A stretch of 5,341 nucleotides of DNA from contig JAIRZC010000153.1 of NCBI GenBank assembly GCA_031267455.1, forward strand, positions 1 through 5,341, in the 5' to 3' direction. Source of the DNA: Accumulibacter sp. Its GTDB lineage: Bacteria; Pseudomonadota; Gammaproteobacteria; Burkholderiales; Rhodocyclaceae. Under the pieces are notes generated by a model, which had not been told where the DNA came from, did not search any database, and saw only the letters and a program-made list of their open reading frames with translations. Both the position numbers and the translations under genes were made by a program. Of this stretch, positions 1-5,121 are shown piece by piece; the first letter of the stretch is position 1; each line of letters begins with the position of its first letter.

Positions 1-42
1 CCCCTTGCCCGCACCGGGCGCGCCCAACAAAATGAGTCTCAT
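1..42 (-). CDS. adk: Adenylate kinase, N-terminal 14 codons (partial)
   Basis: Only the first 14 codons are in the window. They read MRLILLGAPGAGKG, which is the classic amino terminus of bacterial adenylate kinase: a beta strand running into the P-loop (GxPGAGKG) that holds the phosphates. The cytoplasmic enzyme interconverts ATP + AMP and 2 ADP. The ATG at 42 (minus strand) is preceded by a good Shine-Dalgarno, GAAGGAA at 57-51, with 8 nt spacing, so the start is secure. In betaproteobacteria adk commonly follows kdsB directly. Here about 1.4 kb with an oppositely oriented gene separates them, so adk probably needs its own promoter. Identity is near certain from the P-loop start; nothing can be said about the remainder of the gene. 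Confidence 0.93.
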   Translation of the reverse strand, partial: MRLILLGAPGAGKG

Positions 43-130
43 GCCTTGCGTTCCTTCGAGAAGTCGTGGAAATCCAGATACCGCCGGATCCATGCCACCC
101 GGCTCGCGATGAGGCCAGATCAGAGGAATC

Positions 131-159
131 ACCCTACTCGCAAAAGCGCGTCAGGTCAA
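131..159 (-). promoter_or_regulatory. Candidate promoter for adk
   Basis: On the minus strand, TTGACC (159-154) is followed after exactly 17 bp by TAGGGT (136-131). The -35 box matches the sigma70 consensus at five of six positions; the -10 box is poor (three of six). It would start a transcript near 124, giving adk a leader of about 80 nt. The case rests mainly on need: adk has lost its usual upstream neighbour kdsB. Confidence 0.28.
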
Positions 160-198
160 ATTCCACAAAGGACTTGAACAGCGTGTGTGTGGGGCTGA

Positions 199-252
199 TT
201 CAGCAAGAAATTAGCGACAGATATTCAGGTTTGTCATTAATTTCTTGCTGGA
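199..252. repeat. Long foldback palindrome
   Basis: CAGCAAGAAATTA (201-213) is the exact reverse complement of TAATTTCTTGCTG (238-250). One U-A and one U-G pair extend the stem outward to 199/252. Inside, after a 2x2 internal mismatch, GACAGAT (216-222) can pair with GTTTGTC (229-235), counting wobble pairs, closing a short loop that contains TTCA. The whole folds into one long hairpin in either strand. There is no T-tract on either side, so it is not a standard intrinsic terminator. A foldback or MITE-like remnant, or a protein or RNA recognition site, fits better. Its left half is the first copy of a direct repeat whose second copy overlaps the end of the gene at 629-1219. Confidence 0.8.
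202..235 (+). repeat. 34-bp imperfect direct repeat, copy 1
   Basis: This copy aligns without gaps to 1207-1240 at 29 of 34 positions by my count; the shared blocks are AGCAAGAAATTAGC, ACAG, TTCAGGT and TGTC. The start-to-start distance is 1005 bp and the pair encloses the exported-protein gene. In the frame that gives the ARN-stop end of that gene in copy 2, copy 1 also reads ARN-stop, so it might be the last trace of a lost paralogue. Confidence 0.75.
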
Positions 253-471
253 ACTGACCGAAGACCGGATCGTCACCAGCCTGGCGGCCGAGGCAAGGGT
301 GGAGCAAGCTTCCGCCGTGCCGACCGGCATGGCGAAATCTGTTATATTTTGGCCGTGGCGCGGGTTGCCGGGGAAATACCGGGCAATTCCCCTCCGAACG
401 GGCGACCAGACGCGGAAGAAGGAACCCACCTCTCGTGCCTGCTTATCCCCCGTAAAGGGGGAGTGATTCCC

Positions 472-523
472 TTCGCGCGAGGGCATGACGAGGAAACGCC
501 TTTCGAGCGACGGTATAACGAGG
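472..523. repeat. Two-copy 22-bp direct repeat with 30-bp period
   Basis: Positions 472-493 and 502-523 match at 18 of 22 bases (shared core TTCG-GCGA-GG-AT-ACGAGG), spaced 30 bp start to start. A third unit at 532 is not convincing. Together with the nearby C5/G5 hairpin (446-462) this looks like a short REP-type extragenic repeat cluster rather than coding sequence. Its function is unknown. Confidence 0.5.
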
Positions 524-567
524 TCGGGTCGCGGAGCACACGACCGAGCAGGAGGGTGGAAGAACTT

Positions 568-597
568 TTGGTTTTCCAGCCGACAAGTGTCTTTAAT
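568..597 (+). promoter_or_regulatory. Candidate promoter for the exported-protein gene
   Basis: TTGGTT (568-573) and TTTAAT (592-597) are separated by 18 bp. The -10 box matches TATAAT at five of six positions and the -35 box keeps the TTG. Transcription would start near 604, about 25 nt before the ATG at 629, leaving room for the AGAGGGAG ribosome binding site. It lies in an AT-rich patch just ahead of the gene. Confidence 0.33.
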
Positions 598-628
598 GAA
601 GATGGTTGTAATTCCAGAGGGAGACGAT

Positions 629-1219
629 ATGCGCGCAATGCTTGTTGTAGCTGCCCTGCTGATGAGCGCGCCAGCCGAAGGCGCGGAAAAAATACCATGT
701 ACGGAAATCGGCTCCCCGTTGTTTTATGTGGCCTACGGGGTCGAGACACCCAAGGCGGACAGTGGCTGGAAGTGCTCAGCCGCTTCTGCTCCCAGCTCGC
801 TTTTCATATGGGAGAAAGATGGGAAAAATATTATTTTTGTGGAGGATGATTTCCTGGCCTATGCGAACTCTCCGGAGGATCCGGGAAATCCGGAGCCTCT
901 TGCAAGTATCCGGACGTCCATAGAGAGCTTTTTGGGGGACAAAAGCGTTCTCGACAAAAATGGGGGTATCAGGGTCCTTTATGAGTTCCAAAAAGACCGG
1001 ATAATGGGTGTATTTTTCGGGAAAAACAGAAAAAATATTATCGTTTGTACGGACAATGGGCCACATGATTATAAAGGAAAGAAAAAAGTCTCTTTCCATA
1101 ACGTTTTTATTTACAGAAGCGATAATGACAAGAAATGGCTGAATACAGCATGCTACGGCTGTACCTTCGGGGATCTTTTTACGTATGTCATTGAGCCGGC
1201 ATTGCAAGCAAGAAATTAG
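629..1219 (+). CDS. Exported hypothetical protein, 196 residues
   Basis: I do not recognise the family. The product begins with a short, typical Sec signal peptide: a charged start (MRAM), a hydrophobic core (LVVAALLM), then SAPAEG-A with likely cleavage after Gly18. The mature part, about 178 residues, has five cysteines (24, 49, 140, 175, 178), the last two as CYGC, so disulfides or metal binding are possible. No transmembrane segment follows the signal; a periplasmic or secreted location is inferred. The ATG at 629 is preferred because AGAGGGAG (615-622) sits 6 nt upstream and the signal peptide starts there. In-frame ATGs at 485 and 596 would bury the signal. It runs opposite to all other genes here and uses far more AT-rich codons (Lys AAA, Ile ATT/ATA, Asn AAT) than kdsB or lpxK, which suggests acquisition. 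Its last codons overlap a direct repeat. Confidence 0.72.
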   Translation: MRAMLVVAALLMSAPAEGAEKIPCTEIGSPLFYVAYGVETPKADSGWKCSAASAPSSLFIWEKDGKNIIFVEDDFLAYANSPEDPGNPEPLASIRTSIESFLGDKSVLDKNGGIRVLYEFQKDRIMGVFFGKNRKNIIVCTDNGPHDYKGKKKVSFHNVFIYRSDNDKKWLNTACYGCTFGDLFTYVIEPALQARN

Positions 1220-1240
1220 CAACAGGCCTTCAGGTCTGTC
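1207..1240 (+). repeat. 34-bp imperfect direct repeat, copy 2, with TTCA hairpin
   Basis: This is the second copy of the repeat at 202-235. It supplies the last codons and the TAG of the gene at 629-1219. Just after the stop, ACAGGCC (1222-1228) pairs with GGTCTGT (1233-1239) around a TTCA tetraloop, a 7-bp stem with one G-U pair. The equivalent bases in copy 1 also pair around TTCA although several bases differ, so pairing seems better preserved than sequence. The right-hand arm of the larger palindrome at copy 1 is absent here. Confidence 0.72.
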
Positions 1241-1250
1241 GGTCCAAGGT

Positions 1251-1283
1251 GTTTTGGAAGGGGTTTCTCTCCCCTCCCAAAAC
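1251..1283. terminator. Strong GC-rich hairpin, possible terminator
   Basis: GTTTTGGAAGGGG (1251-1263) pairs with CCCCTCCCAAAAC (1271-1283) at 12 of 13 positions around a 7-nt loop (TTTCTCT). It lies 31 nt after the stop of the exported-protein gene. No T-run follows on either strand, so intrinsic termination is uncertain. It could protect the 3' end of the transcript or be part of a mobile-element end. Confidence 0.42.
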
Positions 1284-1295
1284 GGTCGCCTGAAA

Positions 1296-1317
1296 CCACC
1301 GGCCTTCAGGGCGGTGG
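1296..1317. repeat. GGCC-TTCA hairpin, possible element end
   Basis: CCACCGGCC (1296-1304) pairs with GGGCGGTGG (1309-1317) at eight of nine positions around a TTCA loop. The core GGCCTTCAGG (1301-1310) exactly repeats 1225-1234 in the hairpin just after the neighbouring gene. Preceded by TGAAA, the shape resembles the subterminal hairpins of IS200/IS605-type elements as I remember them, but no TnpA or TnpB is present. The rest of 1318-1428, up to the kdsB stop, shows only three short TCAGGAAA motifs (1391, 1407, 1429). Confidence 0.5.
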
Positions 1318-1428
1318 GCGCAGAGTGCGCTACGGTCGCAGGGTGAGAAACGAGGAGGCGTTGTGCCTGGGCGCATATTCCGATCCACGCTCAGGAAAAA
1401 AGCGCTTCAGGAAAACCGGCGGATGCTC

Positions 1429-2229
1429 TCAGGAAAGTGTTTGGCCCTCGGCAATGAGGGCGCGGACGCGCGCCGCGTCTTCGGGCGTGTCGTCGCCCGG
1501 CGCGGGAAACGTTTCCGAAATGAGGACGCTGATCCGATAACCGTGCCACAGCGCGCGAAGCTGTTCGAGCGCTTCGAAAGTTTCGAGAGGCGAAGGCGCA
1601 AGACGCGCGTAGGCGCGGAGAAAACGAGCGCGGTAGGCGTAAAGGCCGATGTGCCGGAAAGCCGACAGACCGCCCGGGAGCGTCAACGGCGCCTTCAGAG
1701 CGCTTCCCGGATTTTCGCGCGCAAAGTGATCGCGCGCAAAAGGAATCGGTGCGCGCGAAAAATAAAGCGCGTCGCCGTCGGCTTTTTGGACGAGCTTGAC
1801 GACATTCGGGCTGAAGAAGTCTGACGAGTCCGAAATTGGATGACCGACGGTTGCGATGTCGGCGCCGCTTTCGGCAAGCCGGCCCGCGACCCGAGCGATC
1901 AAATGCGGCTCGATCAAGGGTTCGTCGCCCTGGACGTTGACGATGATCGCATCATCCGGCCAAGCTTGCGCCTCGACGACTTCGGCCAGACGGTCCGTTC
2001 CCGTCGGATGGTCGTTGCGCGTCATTTGCGCCTTAATGTCATATTTTTCCGCCACCGCGCGTACTGCGTCGTGATCGGTCGCGACCCAGACTTCTTCCGC
2101 GCCGGAGGCTATCGCGCGCTCGGCGACGCGAACGACCATCGGCTTTCCGCAAAGATCGACGAGCGGCTTTCCGGGCAGGCGCGTCGATGCGTAGCGCGCC
2201 GGAACGACCACCCTGAAACGCGCGCGCAT
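1429..2229 (-). CDS. kdsB: 3-deoxy-manno-octulosonate cytidylyltransferase (CMP-Kdo synthetase)
   Basis: KdsB activates Kdo: CTP + Kdo gives CMP-Kdo + diphosphate, in the cytoplasm, for transfer onto the lipid A precursor. Family signatures are all present: the nucleotide-binding start [14 protein letters not shown] (residues 10-23), VATDHDAV (49-56), [10 protein letters not shown] (74-83), the metal-binding [10 protein letters not shown] (97-106), [11 protein letters not shown] (154-164), RHIGLYAYR (192-200) and [10 protein letters not shown] (221-230). It has 266 residues, slightly longer than the usual 245-255, with extra residues around 165-187. The start is the ATG at 2229, which overlaps the TGA of the upstream Trm112-like gene (TGATG) and has GAGGA 6 nt upstream (2240-2236). 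An in-frame extension to 2313 would run through the neighbour and lacks conservation. It is the last gene of the coupled lpxK-trm112-kdsB unit; adk, its usual downstream partner, has been displaced. Confidence 0.96.
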   Translation of the reverse strand: MRARFRVVVPARYASTRLPGKPLVDLCGKPMVVRVAERAIASGAEEVWVATDHDAVRAVAEKYDIKAQMTRNDHPTGTDRLAEVVEAQAWPDDAIIVNVQGDEPLIEPHLIARVAGRLAESGADIATVGHPISDSSDFFSPNVVKLVQKADGDALYFSRAPIPFARDHFARENPGSALKAPLTLPGGLSAFRHIGLYAYRARFLRAYARLAPSPLETFEALEQLRALWHGYRISVLISETFPAPGDDTPEDAARVRALIAEGQTLS

Positions 2230-2399
2230 CAGACGTCCTCGGGTTCCAGGACGCGCGCTTCGCTCTCGAGCATGAACGGAATATCGTCGCGGATCGGGTA
2301 CGCGAGCCGGCAAGGCCGGCAGATCAATTCGTCGCCGGCTTTTTCGAGGCCGGATTTACAGACGGGGCACACCAGAATGTCAAGCAGCCGTGGATCCAT
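2229..2399 (-). CDS. ycaR: Trm112/YcaR family small zinc-ribbon protein
   Basis: This 56-residue protein starts [18 protein letters not shown], the hallmark of the bacterial YcaR/Trm112 family (formerly UPF0434). Two cysteine pairs, C11-x2-C14 and C27-x2-C30, can form a zinc ribbon, followed by the conserved segment [16 protein letters not shown] (34-49). Position 39, usually Gly in this motif as I recall it, is Asp here. Eukaryotic and archaeal Trm112 activates several methyltransferases; the role of the bacterial protein is less clear, and its constant position between lpxK and kdsB is the best clue. The ATG at 2399 overlaps the TGA of lpxK by one base and has GGAG 8 nt upstream (2411-2408) inside lpxK; its own TGA overlaps the kdsB ATG the same way, so all three are translationally coupled. 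Confidence 0.93.
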   Translation of the reverse strand: MDPRLLDILVCPVCKSGLEKAGDELICRPCRLAYPIRDDIPFMLESEARVLEPEDV

Positions 2400-3442
2400 C
2401 AAAGTTTCTCCAAGAGAATGTCGATCAGCGGGGGAGAATTCCCGATGGGTTCGACGCGCGCTTCGACCGGCAAGACCCAACTTCGTTCCGGCGCGACGCG
2501 CGCGCATTTTACAGCATCCTTTTCCGTCATCAGCACAATGTCGCCGCCGCGCGCGAAAGCGAAATCCGTCGTCGTATAGGCGTGGTGGTCCGGAAAGGAA
2601 TGCGCTTCGAACACAAGCCCGAGCGACTTTAAGTGCTCGAAAAAACGCGACGGGTTCCCCATTCCGGCGACGGCGTGAAACGGTCCGCCGCGCAATTCCT
2701 CCGCGAGACACCATTTTCGTTCGGAACGGTCCGTCCCATCGAGGCGGTAAAACCTTTTGCCCTCAAGAGACATCGCGTAGGCAGGAATGAAATCCGCCAG
2801 GCCCGTCCGAGCGCCTGGAACCGGGCACGAATTCCAAACGACCGCCGTGACCTCCGCAAGGCGGCCCAGAGGTTCGCGCAAAGGACCCGCCGGAAGGAGG
2901 CGTCCGTTTCCGATCCCGCGCGCGTCGAAAACAGCGATTTCGGCGTGACGCCCCAGCCGGTAATGTTGCATTCCATCGTCGGAGACGATGAGGTCGCGAT
3001 CAGGATGTTTCTCAAGCAAAAGACGCGCCGCGCGCGCGCGGTCGCGCCCCACGACGACCGGAACACCGGTTTGCCGCGCAAGAAGAAGCGGCTCGTCGCC
3101 GGTAAGCGCGGCCGGAGAATCCGGAAAAACCTCGAACTCGCCTCTTTGGTCCGAATTCGCGCCGCCATGGCCCCGGCTGACGATTCCCGGGGATTTTCCG
3201 GCCTTTTCAAGCGCTTTGACGAGCCACGATACCAGCGGCGTTTTTCCACTTCCGCCGACAGTCAGATTCCCGACGACGATCACCGGAACGGGCAACGGCG
3301 CTGCGGCCAGCAGGCGATAAAAAAAACGGCGCGCGGCGACCCCTCCGCGGAAAAGCCAGGAAAATGGAAGCAGGGGGAGCAAGGCGGGCGAAAGATCCGC
3401 CTGGAACCATAGATCGGGAAGGCGTCGCGAAAGAAATTTCAC
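2399..3442 (-). CDS. lpxK: Tetraacyldisaccharide 4'-kinase (lipid A biosynthesis)
   Basis: LpxK phosphorylates the 4' position of tetraacyldisaccharide-1-phosphate to give lipid IVA on the cytoplasmic face of the inner membrane. The 347 residues are full length for the family. An amphipathic/hydrophobic N-terminus (about 15-55) anchors it. The P-loop is [11 protein letters not shown] (59-69), followed by IVSRGHGG (87-94), [10 protein letters not shown] (154-163, the conserved DDGxQH), [20 protein letters not shown] (171-190), GMGNPSRFF (260-268), FPDHHAY (283-289) and TEKDAVK (306-312). One small departure is His92 where SRGYGG is usual. The start is GTG at 3442: an in-frame TAA lies at 3454-3452 and no ATG precedes the conserved region. 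There is no convincing Shine-Dalgarno, and its natural upstream partner exbD is 1.7 kb away behind a restriction-modification insert, so expression of this normally essential gene may now depend on read-through or a new promoter. Confidence 0.96.
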   Translation of the reverse strand: MKFLSRRLPDLWFQADLSPALLPLLPFSWLFRGGVAARRFFYRLLAAAPLPVPVIVVGNLTVGGSGKTPLVSWLVKALEKAGKSPGIVSRGHGGANSDQRGEFEVFPDSPAALTGDEPLLLARQTGVPVVVGRDRARAARLLLEKHPDRDLIVSDDGMQHYRLGRHAEIAVFDARGIGNGRLLPAGPLREPLGRLAEVTAVVWNSCPVPGARTGLADFIPAYAMSLEGKRFYRLDGTDRSERKWCLAEELRGGPFHAVAGMGNPSRFFEHLKSLGLVFEAHSFPDHHAYTTTDFAFARGGDIVLMTEKDAVKCARVAPERSWVLPVEARVEPIGNSPPLIDILLEKL

Positions 3443-3510
3443 GGGCTTTGCTTATTCACAAAGCGCAATGACAGTCACGGGGACACGATGACACATGGTC
3501 GCTCGGGGTG
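3443..3510. other. Gap between the endonuclease gene and lpxK, with small inverted repeats
   Basis: These 68 bases hold two short palindromes. GCTTTG (3445-3450) pairs with CAAAGC (3459-3464) just ahead of the lpxK GTG, where a ribosome binding site would be expected. TGACAC (3489-3494) pairs with GTGTCA (3508-3513), which includes the endonuclease stop codon. Neither has a T-run. I see no clear promoter. This is where the insert ends and lpxK begins, so any new lpxK control element should be here. Confidence 0.45.
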
Positions 3511-4123
3511 TCAGGGGGCTATCCCCATCACGATGAGCGGTACCGCCGGCGTATTACGTCCCTGCCGGATCACGTTATAGACTTCCCCTTCGTAATAAGC
3601 GACGCCAGATGACATTTGCATTGTCAGTTCCTTCATTGGCAATATTTCGATTCCGACATCGATTTTATCGCCCACGTAAAAAGCCATGTGCTTCACGAAC
3701 AAGTCATAAGCAACGAAAGCGTATTTCCCCAACTGAACCTCGATCGCAACGCGGCTCTTGACGAAATCCGTTTGATTATAGGTAAAGTAGGCAATTCTCC
3801 CCGCGGATTCAATGGCTTCTTTCTGGCCCTCGGCGGGAAGCGTCAGCGTTTTGCGCGCCAGTTTCACATCTGCCGTAACATAGTATAACGTCCTACTTTC
3901 GCGCCAGCCTCTTTGACCCAAACGTGCTTTGAATTCGGCGTTCATCAAAACAGGACTATAAAGTAATCCTTCCCTGTTTCGTTTTTTCCTTTGAAATTTT
4001 CCTTTTGCATATTTCAGCGTCGATATCCAAGACAACATCGTTTATTTCCTTCCACAATTCAGGCAAGTGAACCTGCAGATATTCCAACCCGTTCAAGTGC
4101 GAATAAATTTCGATGATTTTCAT
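3511..4123 (-). pseudogene. BstYI-like type II restriction endonuclease, frameshifted
   Basis: This is read as one gene in two frames. It starts at the ATG at 4123 (AAGGTG 7 nt upstream, 4136-4131; ATGA overlap with the methyltransferase stop) and gives MKIIEIYSHLNGLEYLQVHL... to Ile53, after which the frame hits TAG at 3958-3956. From LYSPV on, the homology continues in another frame to GIAP and TGA at 3511. Removing one base near 3964 yields a 203-residue protein that I can align from memory, end to end, with R.BstYI, which cuts R^GATCY and is a relative of BglII. The catalytic pattern D119-x8-E128-V-Q130 (within TDFVKSRVAIEVQLGK) is the BglII/BstYI type with Gln in place of the usual Lys. 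As read, the first product is a 55-residue fragment lacking the active site. Single-base sequencing error is the main alternative to true inactivation; a programmed shift is unlikely because no slippery site lies at the break. Confidence 0.88.
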
Positions 4124-5061
4124 CCATAGACACCTTTCTTCAGTCGCCATTCGAGGGGAATCTGCGCGATTTTTTCCTTGCCTGACGGTTCATGGACGGG
4201 CTTACCCAGCGGGCGCGTTTTCAGCGACCCCATGACGAGACTATTCAAGCGCTCACGCCCAGTGTCGATATATTCCCGGCAGCGGTCGACTCCCATTGCC
4301 GTTCTGTTGTGCATGATGGCCGCTATCAGGCTCGAAGCGACTCCTGCATAGGGGTCAAGCACAACATCATTCTCATTCGTGAACGCCAGAACGCACCGTT
4401 CCGCCAATTCGACAGGATATTGGCACGGATGGAAGGTCTTTTCCGGATGATTGGACTTCACGTTCGGAATTTCAAAAATTCCGCCTTCCCATTCGTTTTT
4501 CAAAAACTCCCAGAAGTCCGAAGGGTTCTTTCCATGGGGGTTCCCCGATAATTCACCCTTTTTGTCGCCTTTGAAATGGCGTTTGTTCGGATATTTCGAA
4601 GGTACGCGGATAGCATCCAGATTGAAGACATAATCGTTCGTTTTCGTAAACCACAGCAAGGTCTCATACCTTCCGGAAAGCCGATTTTTCGCATGAAGCC
4701 CATGACCGAAATGCCAGATTATCCGATTGCGGAGTTTCAGGCCAAAACTCTTGAACAGGTCGTAATAAAAAATGTCGAGAGGGTACACTTCGCCGCCGTC
4801 CACATAATTTCCGACCTGCCAACAAATACTGCCTCTCGGGTTCAATGTTCGGACAATTTCCGCGATGACGCTTTTCTGCGCGGACAGATAATCCTGAATG
4901 GGAACCTTGTTTTCGTAGGATTTCCCAATATTGTACGGAGGAGAAGTAATCACGAGTTGTACAGATTCCTTTCCCACGGTTTTCAGAAAATGAAGCGCGT
5001 CATCGCATACCAAAGAATATTGTGCGCCGCCATATTCTTCCGGGAAGAGATTTCGTTGCAT
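4120..5061 (-). CDS. Type II DNA methyltransferase, beta class (probable N4-cytosine), partner of the BstYI-like enzyme
   Basis: This is an AdoMet-dependent DNA methyltransferase of 313 residues. The catalytic motif IV, ITSPPYN (38-44), comes before the AdoMet-binding motif I, LDPYAG (235-240), with HPCQYPVELAERCVLAFT (211-228) ahead of it: the beta-class order. SPPY rather than DPPY favours N4-cytosine over N6-adenine methylation, though SPPYN does not prove it. Pairing with a BstYI-like endonuclease suggests the target RGATCY; this is inferred. Motif I reads DPYAGVASS, where DPFxGSGT is usual. The gene is intact, and its TGA overlaps the endonuclease ATG by 4 nt (ATGA), so the two are coupled. 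No clear Shine-Dalgarno precedes the ATG at 5061. It lies in the same frame as exbD, 60 nt after that stop. Codon use is more AT-rich than in the flanking core genes. Confidence 0.92.
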   Translation of the reverse strand: MQRNLFPEEYGGAQYSLVCDDALHFLKTVGKESVQLVITSPPYNIGKSYENKVPIQDYLSAQKSVIAEIVRTLNPRGSICWQVGNYVDGGEVYPLDIFYYDLFKSFGLKLRNRIIWHFGHGLHAKNRLSGRYETLLWFTKTNDYVFNLDAIRVPSKYPNKRHFKGDKKGELSGNPHGKNPSDFWEFLKNEWEGGIFEIPNVKSNHPEKTFHPCQYPVELAERCVLAFTNENDVVLDPYAGVASSLIAAIMHNRTAMGVDRCREYIDTGRERLNSLVMGSLKTRPLGKPVHEPSGKEKIAQIPLEWRLKKGVYG

Positions 5062-5121
5062 CGAAGTAGTCGTCGCCAGCGTCAGGGTTTGACGAAGGAC
5101 TATTCTATCGGCGGTTTGCCG

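Larger units (their letters stand above)
43..628. other. Long non-coding stretch between adk and the exported-protein gene
   Basis: These 586 bases contain no open frame that I would call a gene. They hold, from left to right: the adk ribosome binding site and a weak candidate adk promoter; a long foldback palindrome (199-252) that includes the first copy of a 34-bp direct repeat; a small C5/G5 hairpin at 446-462 with a GTAAA loop; a 30-bp-period direct repeat (472-523); and a candidate promoter for the gene at 629. Open frames on both strands here give low-complexity, Arg/Ser-rich peptides without a plausible start or ribosome binding site. I read the stretch as part of an insert that has split kdsB from adk. 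Confidence 0.6.

Noticed and set aside
137..199. Minus-strand stretch reading ISPTHTLFKSFVEFDLTRFCE then stop, resembling a protein C-terminus
   Set aside because: Only 21 codons between stops, no start, and no family I can name; it may be a relic but cannot be supported.
485..628. N-terminal extension of the exported protein from the in-frame ATG at 485 or 596
   Set aside because: It would place an Arg-rich stretch before a clear signal peptide and runs through the 30-bp repeat; the AGAGGGAG ribosome binding site fits only the ATG at 629.
245..849. Overlapping + strand frames 245-466 and 349-849
   Set aside because: No ribosome binding site, low-complexity Arg/Ser-rich peptides, and the second conflicts with the much better supported frame at 629.
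1251..1317. Bidirectional intrinsic terminator between the convergent exported-protein gene and kdsB
   Set aside because: The hairpins are strong but neither strand shows the required T-run, so only a tentative terminator call is kept.
1391..1436. Three TCAGGAAA motifs at 1391, 1407 and 1429 as a repeat array
   Set aside because: Spacing is irregular (16 and 22 bp), the motif is only 8 bases, and one copy is in the kdsB coding end; chance is likely.
2230..2313. Longer kdsB start at 2313
   Set aside because: The extra 28 residues lie inside the Trm112-like gene, are not KdsB-like, and the TGATG overlap with GAGGA marks 2229 as the start.
1840..3412. Long + strand frames (1840-2790 and 2633-3412) opposite kdsB and lpxK
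   Set aside because: They are antisense shadows of GC-rich genes, rich in Arg/Pro, without family motifs; kdsB, trm112 and lpxK account for the sequence.
3982..3987. A6 run as the place of the endonuclease frameshift, or a programmed shift there
   Set aside because: The first frame still follows the BstYI pattern (SKEKTKQG-RI) after this run, so the shift lies later, near 3964, where there is no slippery heptamer.
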